DNA of 64,000 nt from Camellia lanceoleosa (lineage: Eukaryota; Streptophyta; Magnoliopsida; Ericales; Theaceae). The notes beneath the pieces are model-generated. The model made no database searches. It saw only the letters and a list, made by a program, of their open reading frames with translations, and was not told the origin of the DNA. Position 1 is the stretch's first letter, and every line of letters begins with the position of its first letter. Positions 22,216 to 33,879 of this stretch are shown here, in pieces. The stretch spans positions 123,729,429-123,793,428 of the forward strand of contig CM045770.1 in the NCBI GenBank assembly GCA_025200525.1, read 5' to 3'. The translations under genes and the position numbers were made by a program.

Positions 22216-23834
22216 TTTATATATATCAAACAAATTAATACAAGAAAAAAAAAATAAGTCTTGCAGAAAATAGGAGTGAGCACCGTGTCGTACCATGTCG
22301 TGTTTATGTTGTGTCATTTTAAAGTCGTGTTAGAATTACCTCAACATTAACTCAATTCATTTATTGTTTCGTGTTCTTATGTCGTGTCATTTTTAGTATG
22401 TGTACAGTTTGTGTCGTGTTAATGTGTCATGTCAAAATATTTCATCTCTATTTAAAAATATCAAGTGTAGAAAAAAATTAAAAAATTTCTTCAAAAATTA
22501 AATTTAATGAAACTAATTTCTATTGAATAAAATTATTCATTAGAATATTTGGTTTTAACTCAATTTTATTTTCCTAATTTAATAAACTTACATCTTATTA
22601 TAATAGTTTTTGATAGATTAACTCTAAAATATAGACAAAAATTTTTCTTGCATACCTTTTAATGAGATAAATGGACTTACATAAGGGATTCAAAATTTTT
22701 ATGCACACCTTAGTAGAAATAATATTAAAGTATATAATTAATTATTTATTAAACATGTTATTCGTATCAATTTCGTATTATTCAAATTTGTGTTATCGGA
22801 CCGTGTCATATATTTATTTGTGATGGAAACAGTCAATCCTAACCAGGTGATTTTGTATACGTTTTGAGTCGTGTTATAGCGGCATGTCAAAAATTTCTAC
22901 CATAAGTAAGCTTTTGCCTTTTTAATTACTTTTTAGCTAATCAAGTAACCAAAAAAAAAAATCTAATTTTGTTTGTATTTGACTAAAAATATTAACATTG
23001 AAAAGAATAAATAAGAATTCACTTAACTTTTCGAATAATAAAATGAACTTTTTAAAATTATTGTATGGCACTATTTATATGATATCTCGCCAAATAAGTA
23101 AACGTAGTACACATTAGTTGGATACATTTTATCTCTTAACTACTTAATAAATGAGTTAATATGTTTCCCCCATAAAATTTCCTACCACATGATTGATTTA
23201 AGATACTACATAAATAATATCATATATTCAATAATTATCTCCTTTCTTTGTGGTTCGCAATTACCCCTTTTTAATGATCACTTCTTATTGTATTTCCATT
23301 TATATTTTCCTCCTCTTTCAAGCAAACTTTTACAAGGCACAAGTTTTTTTTAATTGTTTGGAAAAATTGAGAATTTGGCAGTGTTAAATTAGTTTTACCT
23401 CTAAATGATATATGTAACTTTTTGTAATCATTTCCATGCAATCTGGCACAATACTAATCTTAAAGATTGACATGAGATCTCTATCCCCAAATATCAATGT
23501 CTCTCTATTCTGAAACATTTACATCAATTAAACAGCAACTTGGGATTTTTAATAATTTAATGGTTGTAAGCTTTTCAGACAGACGGATTGGAGAATATAA
23601 AGATTTAGGCATAAAGAATCATTGGCCTTTTAAGTATTAAATTCCACCTAAATTAAGATGGTGAAAACTATACAATAAAATTCTCATTTCGCATGTTTTA
23701 TTTTATTATTGGACATTTCACACGTTTTAACAATAATGAAAAATTCTTAAAGATTAGACCTAAAAATTGAAATAACTTGTTATTAGTCTTTTGCTTTTCA
23801 TAAACATAAAATTCTGAACTTTTATAGATTTGAA
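22216..23834. other. AT-rich DNA without genes; possible diverged repeat with CGTGTCGTGTT words
   Basis: No coding region is visible. Between about 22270 and 22890 the words GTGTCGTGTT, GTCGTGTCAT and their reverse forms recur at both ends, suggesting a small decayed non-autonomous element with GC-richer ends. I could not define terminal repeats or a TSD, so this is weak. The remainder (22900-23834) is plain AT-rich sequence. Confidence 0.4.
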
Positions 23835-23843
23835 AATATTTTT

Positions 23844-24646
23844 GGGTGAATCACACTAATGGTTTCTATAGTTTGGGATCCGTGTCACTTTGATTCCTGA
23901 CTTTTCAATTGTCATATATTTGACTCTGAATTTTGAATCTTGTTTTAAATAAAGACAATTGAAGATACCATTGCTCAATTTCAAGGGTAAAGTCTTCAAT
24001 TTGATAAAATATAAACTAATTTGACAAAATAAATGTCAAAAAAATATTTTTAAATTTCTAAAAATTATTTATATCCACAAAAGATAAAATTATGTAAAAT
24101 TGACAAATCTTTTACACATTTATTTATTTATTTTACTAAATTAATTTTTATTATGTGTTTGGATGATGATCATGTAATGGGTGATTGTTTTTATTTTCAT
24201 TAAATTAGTTTCTATTTTTTTAAAAGTCAACTTTGATATTATTATTAAACCAATCCATTAAATCAAAAAATTCAAAACTAAGAACATTTTTTTATATTAA
24301 ATATATCGATTACACATTAAAAGCCGAACAATAACCCATTACATGATCATTATCCAAACACATAATAAAAATTAATTTGGTAAATAAATAAATAAATAAA
24401 TGTGTAAAAGATTTATTAATTTTACATAATTTTATCTTTGGTATTTTTTTGACATTTATTTTTTGTCAAATTAGTTTATATTTTATTAACTTAACGATTT
24501 TGTCCTTGAAATTGAGCAATAGTATTTTTAATTGTCTTTATTTTGAACAAGATTCAAAATTTAGGTTCAAATGTGTTATAATTAAAAAATTATGGATCAA
24601 AGTGACACAAATCCCAAACTATAGAGATTGTTAATATAATCCACCC
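23844..24646. mobile_element. Foldback (MULE-like) DNA transposon with 9-bp TSD
   Basis: The 803-bp element is one long imperfect inverted repeat. The left arm starts GGGTGAATCACACTAATGG, and the right arm read in reverse starts GGGTGGATTATATTAAC. Both arms then share CTATAGTTTGGGAT and GTGTCACTTTGAT and remain alignable for about 350 bp to a centre near 24245. It is flanked by a perfect 9-bp TSD AATATTTTT (23835-23843 and 24647-24655), the length produced by Mutator-like transposases. No transposase is encoded, so it is non-autonomous. Confidence 0.9.
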
Positions 24647-24766
24647 AATATTTTTCTTAAAAGCTAACTGTAAAATTTCACATCCTATACATTGTGCGGG
24701 CATAACACTAGATTAATATGATTATCTCAAGTTCATTGTATATCCCATTTGCATGGATTAATTTTG

Positions 24767-25162
24767 CAAATTACATTGATAGTTTATACTTTGGTTTTTG
24801 TATTATTTTGATCTCTGTAATTTTAATCAGCTCAATATTTTGACTTTCAATTTATAACTTTGTCTCAATTTGATTTAATTGATTATAACTGTTAACATTT
24901 TATTATTATTATTATTATGAAAAATGTGCACATAAGTGGTATGTATCATATTTTTAAGAATAAAATTATAAACTTGATCAATTTAATGAATTAAGTTCAA
25001 CCAACTCAGTGATTATTTTCTTTCAAAAATCTTGATGATGTTATTTAATTGGACCAAATTGAACTAAAATCTAAAATTAAGGGTCAAATTTGAATTAATT
25101 GAAAATATAAGAATCAAAATGAAACAAAGGACAAAATCTCGACACTACTGATATAATTTGCC
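24767..25162. mobile_element. Second, more decayed foldback element
   Basis: The left arm starts GCAAATTACATTGATAG and the reverse of the right end reads GGCAAATTATATCAGTAG. Both arms continue with matching words such as TTGTATTATTTTGAT against TTGTTTCATTTTGAT. It is about 400 bp long and lacks coding capacity. I could not identify a clean TSD. The text resembles other plant foldback MITEs. Confidence 0.6.
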
Positions 25163-25309
25163 ATATTTACTATATATCATAAATACATTCATGATTCTTT
25201 CCACCAATTTCTCAACTTATACTAGGGGTGGTGGTGGTAGAGTTAATTTCTACTTCCTCCTTATCTTCCCTTTACAATATTGGACCATTAATACAAATAA
25301 TTCATCTCT

Positions 25310-25882
25310 TCATAAAGACACTCTTTCTTGTATCCCTACAAAAGGCATCCTCATAGACCCAATCCACAAACTTCCATTTATCTCTTCAACTTCACTAACA
25401 AATTTCCATCCATTTCTTCTTTTATCTTCCAACATTTCCAACACTACACCATCCTCACTTAGCCTCACTGCCAATATACACACTCCATTTTGGAAGATAT
25501 GAATATAATTTTGTAATGTCAAAAGGAAATTTAATCAATGCATTTCCTACCCAATGACATGAGAGAAGCCATTTCAAAATCTTCCTACTCTTCGCATGAA
25601 TTGCGACCCAAAACTCTCCTTTGAGGTTCCTCCTAATGTTGTCTGGAAATCCCAGGAGATAGGCAAAATCTTTAACTATCCTAGATTTTGATGATTTGAG
25701 CCACAATCTCAAGATTTTGCAATTAGTGGTGTCTGCAACGAGAATGAAATTGCCATCTTTGCTTAGTGCTACTCCGTTTGGAAATGTGAGGTTTTCAAGA
25801 AGAACCGTTGTTTTCTTGCTTTTTGGATGATATTTCATTAGCCTTTCTGTTTTGTCGCCGCTAACTATCAGAGATGTAGTTT
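25310..25882 (-). pseudogene. SSL exon 3 (C-terminal part), frameshifted
   Basis: The exon begins after a TTTTGCAG acceptor at 25883-25890 and reads ETTSLIVSGDKTERLMKY, then LTFPNGVALSKDGNFILVAD, GFPDNIRR and FWVAIHAKSRKILKW, all typical of SSL proteins. At about 25485 the frame shifts. The protein continues in another frame as LAVRLSEDGVVLEMLEDK, then GSLWIGSMRMPF, to a stop at 25310-25312 that fits the normal C-terminus. The frameshift removes about 60 residues of the propeller from any product. Confidence 0.9.
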
Positions 25883-26385
25883 CTGCAAAATTGGCATGTA
25901 CAATTTCTTAATGTTAATGTGAAAATTACGGATAATTTTTTACACTAAACTGAAGAAGAAGAATTTGATAATTAAACATTGCATAGCTTTCCACATGCCA
26001 TCCAATGGAACATGTTATGCTTCTTGAGATCACTAGATTGGGTGATAGGATTACATTTATTCATTTCTATTTTTATTGAAGCTCTAATGAATGCTAATTT
26101 TAATTAAATTCTAGAAATACATGAGTGATTTAAGTCCATTTTCTTTCCAACTCAAGGAAAACAATTTCATGATTTTGATTGCATGATTCTAACACGTAGT
26201 GAAAAAAACATGTGATTTTATCACTGCCCCAACGGTATTGCTCTAGTCTCAATTTTCCTAGAAGGATACAAGTTTTTTGTTTTTTTTTGGGGGGGTTGCG
26301 CATAGAGTACCAAGCTTTGCCCTAGTCTAGTAATTGAGCTGGAGGACTAATTGAAGGGTTGTGAGACCATCTTAATCCCATTTTC

Positions 26386-26802
26386 CTGATCTAAATTATA
26401 TTTTAATATTCTTTAAAAAAATTATTTATGCAAAAAATAAATTGATTGAATATTGATAACCATATGATTGGATTACATTTGTAAATTAAAAAAAGAAATA
26501 GACCATGTATTGTCAAAATCAAATTTTCGATTTATTTTTTGTAAGAGAAATGCAATCTAATCATGTAGCTACTGATATCTAGTCCATTTTTGTGATCTAA
26601 ACTACTTATATTTAATATTCCTCAAGAAAATTATTTATGTAAAAAATTAAGTGAAGTAGATATCAGTAACTACATGATTATATTACATTTCTTTAAAAAA
26701 AAAAAAATCAAAATTTTGATTTTAATAATGCACGGTCTATTTTTTTAGACACATGTGTAATCCAATCATATGGTTATCAATATTTGATCAATTTATTTTT
26801 TG
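26386..26802. repeat. Palindromic foldback repeat in SSL intron 2
   Basis: The left arm at 26431-26472 and the right arm at 26761-26802 are inverted copies differing at about two of 42 positions. The flanking text also pairs, and an inner inverted copy lies at about 26535-26580 against 26650-26700. Direct repeats of the TTAATATTC...TTATTTATG block (about 26405 and 26616) suggest a dimeric MITE. I found no TSD. Confidence 0.7.
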
Positions 26803-27085
26803 TTTGAATAATCTACTTACAAGATAAACAATTTGATAATTAAAATGGGCTTAAGTGAGCCCCCTTCAACTGGACACTCTTGTCCAAGAGGGAAGCCTCT
26901 TCTTTCTGTTAAAGCGAAGCCTTCATGAACTTCAAACTTGCTGGACTTTCCAAAACTACAATGTTTGAAAAGAACTTTTCCAGGAGCCTAACACACTTTT
27001 CTTTTATTTTGGCTACAGCCAAACACTTGGAAAGTGGGTACCCAAAAGCCTGCCTCAGACAGGCCTGAAGGCAGCGCATCCTATA

Positions 27086-27802
27086 TAAGAGGGTAATTTA
27101 TATAAAAATTGGGCCGAGCTGGTTAAATGGGCCGTTATGGGCCGCAGTATAAAGGGGTGAGTAAAATGGCCATATAAGTTACTCCGGTCTTGTGGATGCT
27201 TTGGAGTTAGTCCGGTCCAAGAGAAGATTGAAGTCACTGGTCTAAAGATGCTTTGGAGTTAGACCGGTCTTGGAGTTAGACCGGTCGTAACATGTTAGTT
27301 CGGTCTAACCACACCATGGGTTATACATGAGAAGCCGAAGTAAGAGTAGTAGAGGGAAGAGCCGAATTAAGGATAGTTCAGCCTATTCTGCGGCTAAGCA
27401 TAGTCATGTTTACTTCGGTCATATTGGAGTTCGGCCATGGTAAAACCATCTCACTTGGTTTAAGCAATGAGGGAGGAGTTGAAGGATAAGCATTATCCTT
27501 CAGGAATATGAATCCTAGGAGGACTCTGCATGAAGGAATAAAAGTCCTACTAGGATTGTGCCACACGAACCTATAAAAGCTCACAAACATCACCTATGGA
27601 AAGGTAACGTAACTTTGATTCCTGAATACATAGAGCTTTTGTCTATTTGGCTAGTTTGCTGACTTAGGCATCGGAGAGGTTTCCGGCACACACCCGCCGG
27701 CTAGCTCACGTTTGTGTTTTCAGGTAGTAGAACGACGTCGTACGGAGGAGCGCAGACTTGATCAACAGGATTATACGAGAAGGTTTATTTCTTTCCCGTA
27801 CA
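27086..27802 (+). mobile_element. TE1 5' LTR
   Basis: It starts TAAGAGGGTAATTT (first TG mutated to TA; the 3' LTR retains TGAGAGGG) and ends TTTCCCGTACA just before the PBS. TATAAAAG at 27572-27579 is the likely promoter. It contains repeats of GTTAG(T/A)CCGGTC. Compared with the 3' LTR it lacks about 20 bp near 27220. Confidence 0.93.
27572..27579 (+). promoter_or_regulatory. TE1 LTR TATA box
   Basis: TATAAAAG lies in the conserved part of the LTR and is repeated at 38654-38661 in the 3' LTR. It matches the plant TATA consensus and lies about 220 bp before the LTR end, as expected for the start of genomic RNA. Confidence 0.7.
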
Positions 27803-27804
27803 AT

Positions 27805-27821
27805 TGGCGCCGTCTGTGGGA
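27805..27821 (+). other. TE1 primer binding site
   Basis: TGGCGCCGTCTGTGGGA starts two bases after the 5' LTR. It is the common PBS of plant Tat-type gypsy elements. Confidence 0.9.
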
Positions 27822-27872
27822 ATTCAGACAAGAACAAAACCTCTTGATCAAGCTTTTCCTCTTAAAAATCAA

Positions 27873-29424
27873 ATGGCACACAATGAAGATTTGCCACAAT
27901 CCGCCATCGACGGACAAACACCAGAAGGGGGTGCAAGGCGCGAAGGTCTACCTCTTATCCCTCCTATGGGGGATTTAGAGCCTCAAAGACAGAATCCCAG
28001 GAGGGATACAAGAGAAAGAAGGTGGACTAACAGCCCTCGTCACTCTCGATCACAGAGTCCAGAAAGACAAAGGCGGAGGATTGATCCTCAAGCGACGGAG
28101 GATTGATCCTCAAGCGTTGGAGGATCGCGTCAAGGAGCAAGACGAGTTGATACATCGGATGGCGGCGGACATGGAATCTCTAAAGCGCCAGGTGAAGGGA
28201 AAAGAAGTGGCGACGGGAGAGGGGCGTGCAAACAAGACGCCCCCTCGCCGCTCGAAAGGTCGTAGTAGGAATACCACACCCTCTCAAGCAGAGAGTAAAA
28301 GCCTCAGGACAGGCGATACGCAATCTAGATCTTCCAGAACTTGTCACTCCAGGTCTGAGAGGACGAGATCTGAGAGGTCATACACTAAGGGAAGCACGTA
28401 TTGGCCCTTACATACGCACCAAACAAGATCCAGACAGACGGAATTACTCAGATCGTCCGACTTACAAACTATGCTCGAAGAAAAGGCACGATGGAAGGAG
28501 GACGCCAGGGCACGCGATCCACATAGAGTTTCTGCCTTACAGCGGTTGGCTCCTCGGACGCATGGAAGCGTCGAGGTTGGAATGCCAATTCCGCGCCCCG
28601 CCTACGAACCAACAGACAAGGCATTGGCAAGGCTGCAGACCTCACCGTTCATCCCGGCAATAGAGAACGCACCCCTACCATCAGGCTTCTTTCAACCCAA
28701 ATTTACTACATATGAGGGGAAGACGGACCCCTACTCACACTTGAGCCACTTTCGCCAAGTCATGGCTGTATACCAGCGAAACGAGGCCTTGATGTGCATC
28801 CTCTTCCCATCTAGCCATGGCGACCTAGGCTTGACTTGGTTCGAGAAACTTCCAGAAGGCAGCATAGCCTCTTGGGCGCAATTGGCGGAGGCGTTCGTAA
28901 CAAGGTTCCGAACAAACACAAAAACCCCGGTGGAGATCGACCAGCTACTCTCCATTGACATGGGCGACAAAGAGACCCTAAGATCCTATAACAGTCGCTA
29001 CTGGGAGACCTTCAATCAGATTGGGGACTGCCCCACCAATCTCGCCATTGCACAGTACAAAAGAGGCCTTCCAGTCGAGCACAGGCTAAGGGACTCAATC
29101 ACCATGACACCGCCCCTCACCATGGAAGCCCTGATGGAAAGAGTGCATCAGCATATCAGGGTGGAGGAGGATGGAGCACGTGCCAAAGCAAAATCTGGCA
29201 CGACCACAGTACCAGAAAAGAAGACCTCAGTAAAGGTCAACGCAGTAGATCGTCCGAACAGAAACGGACGTGGCAGGTTAGACAACGGAGAGGACCAGGA
29301 TAAAAGATGGTTGAGAGTCCGCACTGCCATAACCACGGTCTTCAAGAAACCGATCTACCGAATTCTAAGTGAAATAAGAGACGAGCCTTTTGTCAGATGG
29401 CCTGCCAAGCTAGGAGAGGCCTAG
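27873..29424 (+). pseudogene. TE1 gag, broken by a 22-bp duplication and a stop
   Basis: The first ATG after the PBS is at 27873 (MAHNEDLPQSAIDG). A 22-bp tandem duplication at about 28074-28117 (unit beginning CGGAGGATTGATCC) shifts the frame, so the main gag reads on from about 28081 in another frame to a TAG at 29422-29424. The capsid-type retrotransposon gag domain lies at about 28690-29170, with YSHLSHFRQVMAVYQ, LTWFEKLPEGSIASW and FVTRFRTN. Upstream is a long basic, Arg/Ser-rich N-terminus. Gag would form the cytoplasmic particle that packages element RNA. The TAG interrupts the gag-zinc knuckle junction in frame. Confidence 0.88.
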
Positions 29425-30046
29425 AAGGACTACAACGAGAGGTCGCGGTGCACCTTCCATAAAGAAAAGGGACACCACACTGAAAATTGCACGCCATTGA
29501 GACAGCACCTGGAGGAGTTGGTTGCAGCAGGTCACTTGGATAAGTACATTGAAGGAGGAACACAACCAGCCCCCCAGGACCATAATAACCCCAACAGGAT
29601 GCCGATCGACGCCCCACCTCAAGGCATTATCAATGTGATACATGGAGTCTTTGAACCTGGGCGTGTATGCGAGCTCAGAGGATCAATCAAAAAGGCTGAG
29701 CATTTAAGAGAAGTACTAAGTGCCCAACCTGCCATCAAGAAGGGGAAGACAGAGGCCACGAATGTCATGTATTTTTCGGATAAAGACTTGGCAAGGATAT
29801 ATTGCCCTCACAATGATGCCCTGGTCATCACTCTTCGAGTCAAGGATTTTGACGTCAAGCGAATTCTGATTAACCAGGGTAGTTCATGTGAAATCATGTA
29901 CTACGAAACATTTAAACAATTGAAGCTACAAGATAAAGACTTGCTTTGCCGTATCTCCTGATTGGATTCAACTCCATGCAGAATGGCCCGTCGGCAAAAT
30001 AATCCTCCCGATCAAGGCGAAGGCGTGTGAAACAAGTGGAGTTACG
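29425..30046 (+). pseudogene. TE1 zinc knuckle and aspartic protease, mutated
   Basis: Directly behind the TAG and in the same frame lies a zinc-knuckle-like motif (C-T-F-H-K-E-K-G-H-H-T-E-N-C). The protease region follows, with LVITLRVKDFDVKRILINQGSS. In this family the catalytic loop is normally D-x-G-S-S, so the N in INQGSS is a loss of the catalytic Asp. The frame breaks at 29961 and is split by at least two small indels up to 30046. The end of the protease domain ([13 protein letters not shown]) continues in the next frame. Confidence 0.82.
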
Positions 30047-32122
30047 GTGTTGAAAGTCCCCTCCACTTACAACATCATCTTGGGCAGAACATGGCTACAT
30101 GCCATGCGATCGGTGGCGTCATCCTACCACCAAGTAATGCGGTTCCCCAACGACACCGGGGTAATTGAGGAAGTCTATGGAGATCAGGTCATGTCGAAGC
30201 AATGCTTTGTCACGGTGAATGGCAGCCGCACTGCCAAAGGATACGTTCATTCGGTGGAAGAACCTGAGAGCAATGAACTGTTCGCAGATGTTGGCAAAGT
30301 GGCTAGTCAGAAAGCGGTGAAAGACTTGGTGGAGGTAAGAATAGATGAAAAAAACCCGGATAAGTTCTTTTTGCTCGGTTCGTCGTTGTCCAGCACTGAG
30401 AGATTAGAGGTCTTGGAATTTTTGACCTCTAACATCGAAGTGTTCGCCTGGACACCATACGACATGCCAGGCATTGATCCCAACTTCATCTGTCACCAAC
30501 TCAATGTCCACCCATCCGCCAGACCAATCATTCAACGCACACGCAGATCGGCACTCCACCATGCCGAGATAGTAGCAGAAGAAGTAGGAAACCTGCTGGA
30601 GGCAGGAGCAATTAGAGAGGTACACTACCCAAGATGGATCTCCAACATAGTCGTAGTGCCAAAGAAGAATGGCAAGTGGCGTGTCTGCGTCGACTACAAA
30701 ACAGTCAACAAAGCATGCCCAAAAGACAGCTTTCCTCTACCACGGATAGATCAACTGGTAGACCTAACGGCGGGGCACAACCAACTTAGCTTTCTGGATG
30801 CATACAGAGGCTACCACCAAATCGCCATGCACAAACCAGACCAGGAGGTCACATCCTTTACAACTCCAAGAGGATTGTACTGTTATAAGGTCATGCCCTT
30901 TGGCCTAAAGAACGCAGGGGCGACATTCCAACGGATGGTCACCAAGATGTTTGAACCGTTGTTAGGTAGAACAATGGAAGCTTACATCGACGACATGGTG
31001 GTCAAGAGCAAGGATGAGAATGACCATCTCAAGGACCTAGGCGAAATATTTGAGATCCTAAAGAAGCACAAGTTGCGCCTTAATGCGTCTAAGTGTGCAT
31101 TCGAAGTAGAATCTGGCAAATTCCTAGGCTTCCTGGTGACCAACCGGGGTATCGAAGCAGACCCCTCCCAGATTAAAGCAATTCAGGATCTGGAGAGACC
31201 AAACTCAGTAAAAGAAGTGCAGCATCTCACCGGCATGGCAGCTGCGCTCAATCGGTTCATTAGTCGATCATCAGACAGACTACGACCATTTTTTCACGCT
31301 CTAAAAACCAAGTTTGAGTGGGACGAAGAATGCGACCACACCCTAGAAAGCTTAAAAGAATACATGTCTTCTCCACCACTACTTGTCACCCCAGTACTTG
31401 GAGAAGAACTCTTCCTATACCTGGCAGTCTCCCAGCACGCAATTAGCGCAGTGTTGGTCCGCACAGAGGGAATCCAACATCTACCCATCTATTATGTTAG
31501 CAAGACATTACTGGGCGCCGAAACAAGGTACTTGCCACTGGAAAAACTAGCATTGGCCTTGATGATGGCCTCAAGGAAGCAGTTGGACTACTTTCACACC
31601 CACACCATAGTTGTGCTCACAGCCTTTCCTTTAAAAGCTTTGTTTGAAAGGGCGAACTTTTCTGGGCGAATTCTGAAATGGGCAGTCGAGTTGGGGCAAT
31701 ACGACATCAAATTCCAACCTAGGACTGCAATAAAAGCTCAAGTATTGGCGGATTTTGTCGCAGAATTCAAACCAGGAAGTTATCACATCTGCCCAGTCGA
31801 CCTGACTGAAACAACCGAACTAGGGATAGAAGTTGACGCTGGAATAGAACAACCTCTGGTACAGGATACTCTGCCAGATGCCAAGACAGACCAAAACGAA
31901 GCAAGGAAGGAAGAAGCAGACCAAGCTGCACCAAGTCAAGACTCACCAACAAATAAAGACTTGGTACAATCAGATTGCGAGGGACAAACAGCCAGCATGG
32001 ACCTTAAAGAAGACACCAGCAACATGGAAGATCCCAAGGCATCATCTGACCCCTCCACTTGCTGGAAGTTGTTCGTTGGAGAGATGTGGAAGCTCTTCAT
32101 GATGGAGCAGGGCTCGGCATAG
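30047..32122 (+). pseudogene. TE1 reverse transcriptase and RNase H
   Basis: The frame starts in the end of the protease ([12 protein letters not shown]). It carries a complete [52 protein letters not shown] and the catalytic Y-I-D-D at about 30984. An RNase H follows ([15 protein letters not shown] to [24 protein letters not shown]). After an acidic, low-complexity linker (about 31790-32040) the second RNase H begins, and the frame is lost at 32085-32122. RT and RNase H copy the element RNA into DNA. The catalytic residues are present, but upstream and downstream frameshifts prevent a full polyprotein. Confidence 0.92.
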
Positions 32123-33621
32123 TCCTCATCTCTCCGGACGGCCTAGTGGTGGAGCAGGCAATCAACCTTGGCTTCCCAGCATCAAACAACGAAGCGGAGT
32201 ATGATGCGCTTCTTGCAGGCCTCAAATCAGCATTCTTCATGAAGGCCACCGAGCTAATGGTTTATAGCGACTCACAGCTCGTGGTAAACCAAATATCTGG
32301 CGACTATGAAGCAAAGGATGACAGGATGGCCAAATACCAAGAATTGGTCAGAACGGAGATCAAGAAATTTGAAGTAGTCAGGATAGAACAAATCGGCAGG
32401 GAGGAAAACAGCAGAGCGGACGAACTAGCAGGCTTTGCCTCAATGGCAGACACTTCCATCCCTCATCCATTGCTGATCGACTACATACCTAGACCAAGCA
32501 TTGAAGACCCCGAAGCAGAAGAGGTATGTTGCGCAGAGCTAGGCCCCTCTTGGATAGATCCCATCATCCTGTTCTTAAAAGATGGCATCTTACCAGAAGA
32601 GAAAAAAGAAGCCAACAGAATAAGAGCGAAGTCGCAGCAATTTTGGCTCTCCCCATCCTTGGCATTATACAAAAAGTCATTCTTAGGACCCTACCTAAAG
32701 TGTGTACATCCCAGCAAAGTGGAAGCATTCTTGTTCGAAATACACGAGGGTGTATGCGGAAGCTATCAAGGAGGAAGATCACTAGCATACAGGGCAATTT
32801 CGCAAGGATATTGGTGGCCATACATGCAAGCAGACTCGGAAAAATATGTCAAAAAGTGTGAAAAGTGTCAAAAATTCGCACACCAAATACACCAACCTGC
32901 CAGAGAACTTCTACCTCTAACTAGTCCATGGCCTTTCGCAATGTGGGGGTTAGACATAGTAGGACCACTTCCAACAGCACCAGGCAATAGGAAGTTCTTT
33001 CTTGCCGCAACCGACTACTTCACAAAGTGGGTAGAAGCAGAAACATTGGCATCAATCAAAGAAAAAGACGTAAAGAAGTTCGTCTGGCAGAACATAATCA
33101 CTCGGTTTGGCATACCAAAAGCCCTAATCTCAGACAATGGCACTCAGTTTGACGGCAGAATTTTTAGAGGCTTTTGTGAAGAGTACAAGATAGAATTCTA
33201 CAATTCTACATCGGCATATCCCCAAGCAAATGGTCAGGCAGAAGCATCAAACAAGGTCGTCTTGGATGGACTGAAGAAGAGGTTAGAGAAGGCAAAAGGC
33301 AAGTGGGCAGAAGAACTCCTTCATGTTTTATGGTCTTACCGCACCACACTTCGGCGATCGACAAGAGAAACTCCATTTTCCTTAGCCTATGGTATGGAGG
33401 CTGTAATCCCACTAGAGGTTGGCCTCCCCACAATTCGAAGCGAGAATTTTGATCCAGACTTGAACGGCGACGCCATAACATTGGAACTCGACCTTGCAGA
33501 AGAAAAAGAGACAAAGCATTGGTTCACATCGCTTCCTACCAACAAGAACTATCCAGAAAGTATAACAAAACAGTACATCCAAGGCAATTCAAGATCGGAG
33601 ATTGGGTGCTGCGCAAAGTAA
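32059..33621 (+). pseudogene. TE1 archaeal-type RNase H and integrase
   Basis: In a new frame the second RNase H reads [39 protein letters not shown] and ENSRADELA, with the acidic catalytic residues kept. The dual RNase H is diagnostic of Tat/Athila elements. The integrase follows: a zinc-binding part with [10 protein letters not shown] (the second His of the usual motif appears replaced by Tyr in GSYQGG), then the DDE core with [15 protein letters not shown] and NGQAEASNK, all three acidic residues present. The frame shifts at about 33510 before the C-terminal domain. Confidence 0.9.
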
Positions 33622-33788
33622 TGGGAAACACCTTGGTGCCGAGAGATGGCAAGTTAGGGCCTAATTGGGAAGGGCCTTACAAAGTGGTCGGATTAGCAGG
33701 CAAATGGGCATACCACTTAGAAGATAAGGACGGCAAGGCAATTCCCAGGCCATGGAACACTGCCAATCTCAAGTTATTTTATTTTTAG
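33519..33788 (+). pseudogene. TE1 integrase C-terminal end
   Basis: After the frameshift the polyprotein continues as [19 protein letters not shown], then [20 protein letters not shown] and WNTANLKLFYF, with a natural TAG or TGA-type end at 33788. This is the GPY/F-type tail of gypsy integrases. It marks the 3' end of pol. Confidence 0.88.
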
Positions 33789-33879
33789 CTTTTTTCTTTT
33801 AAGTATGTGTAATTTTTACTTTCTCAATAAAACAAGTCGATTCTTTTCAACATAATTGTTTTCAGTAGAAGGTAACTTT

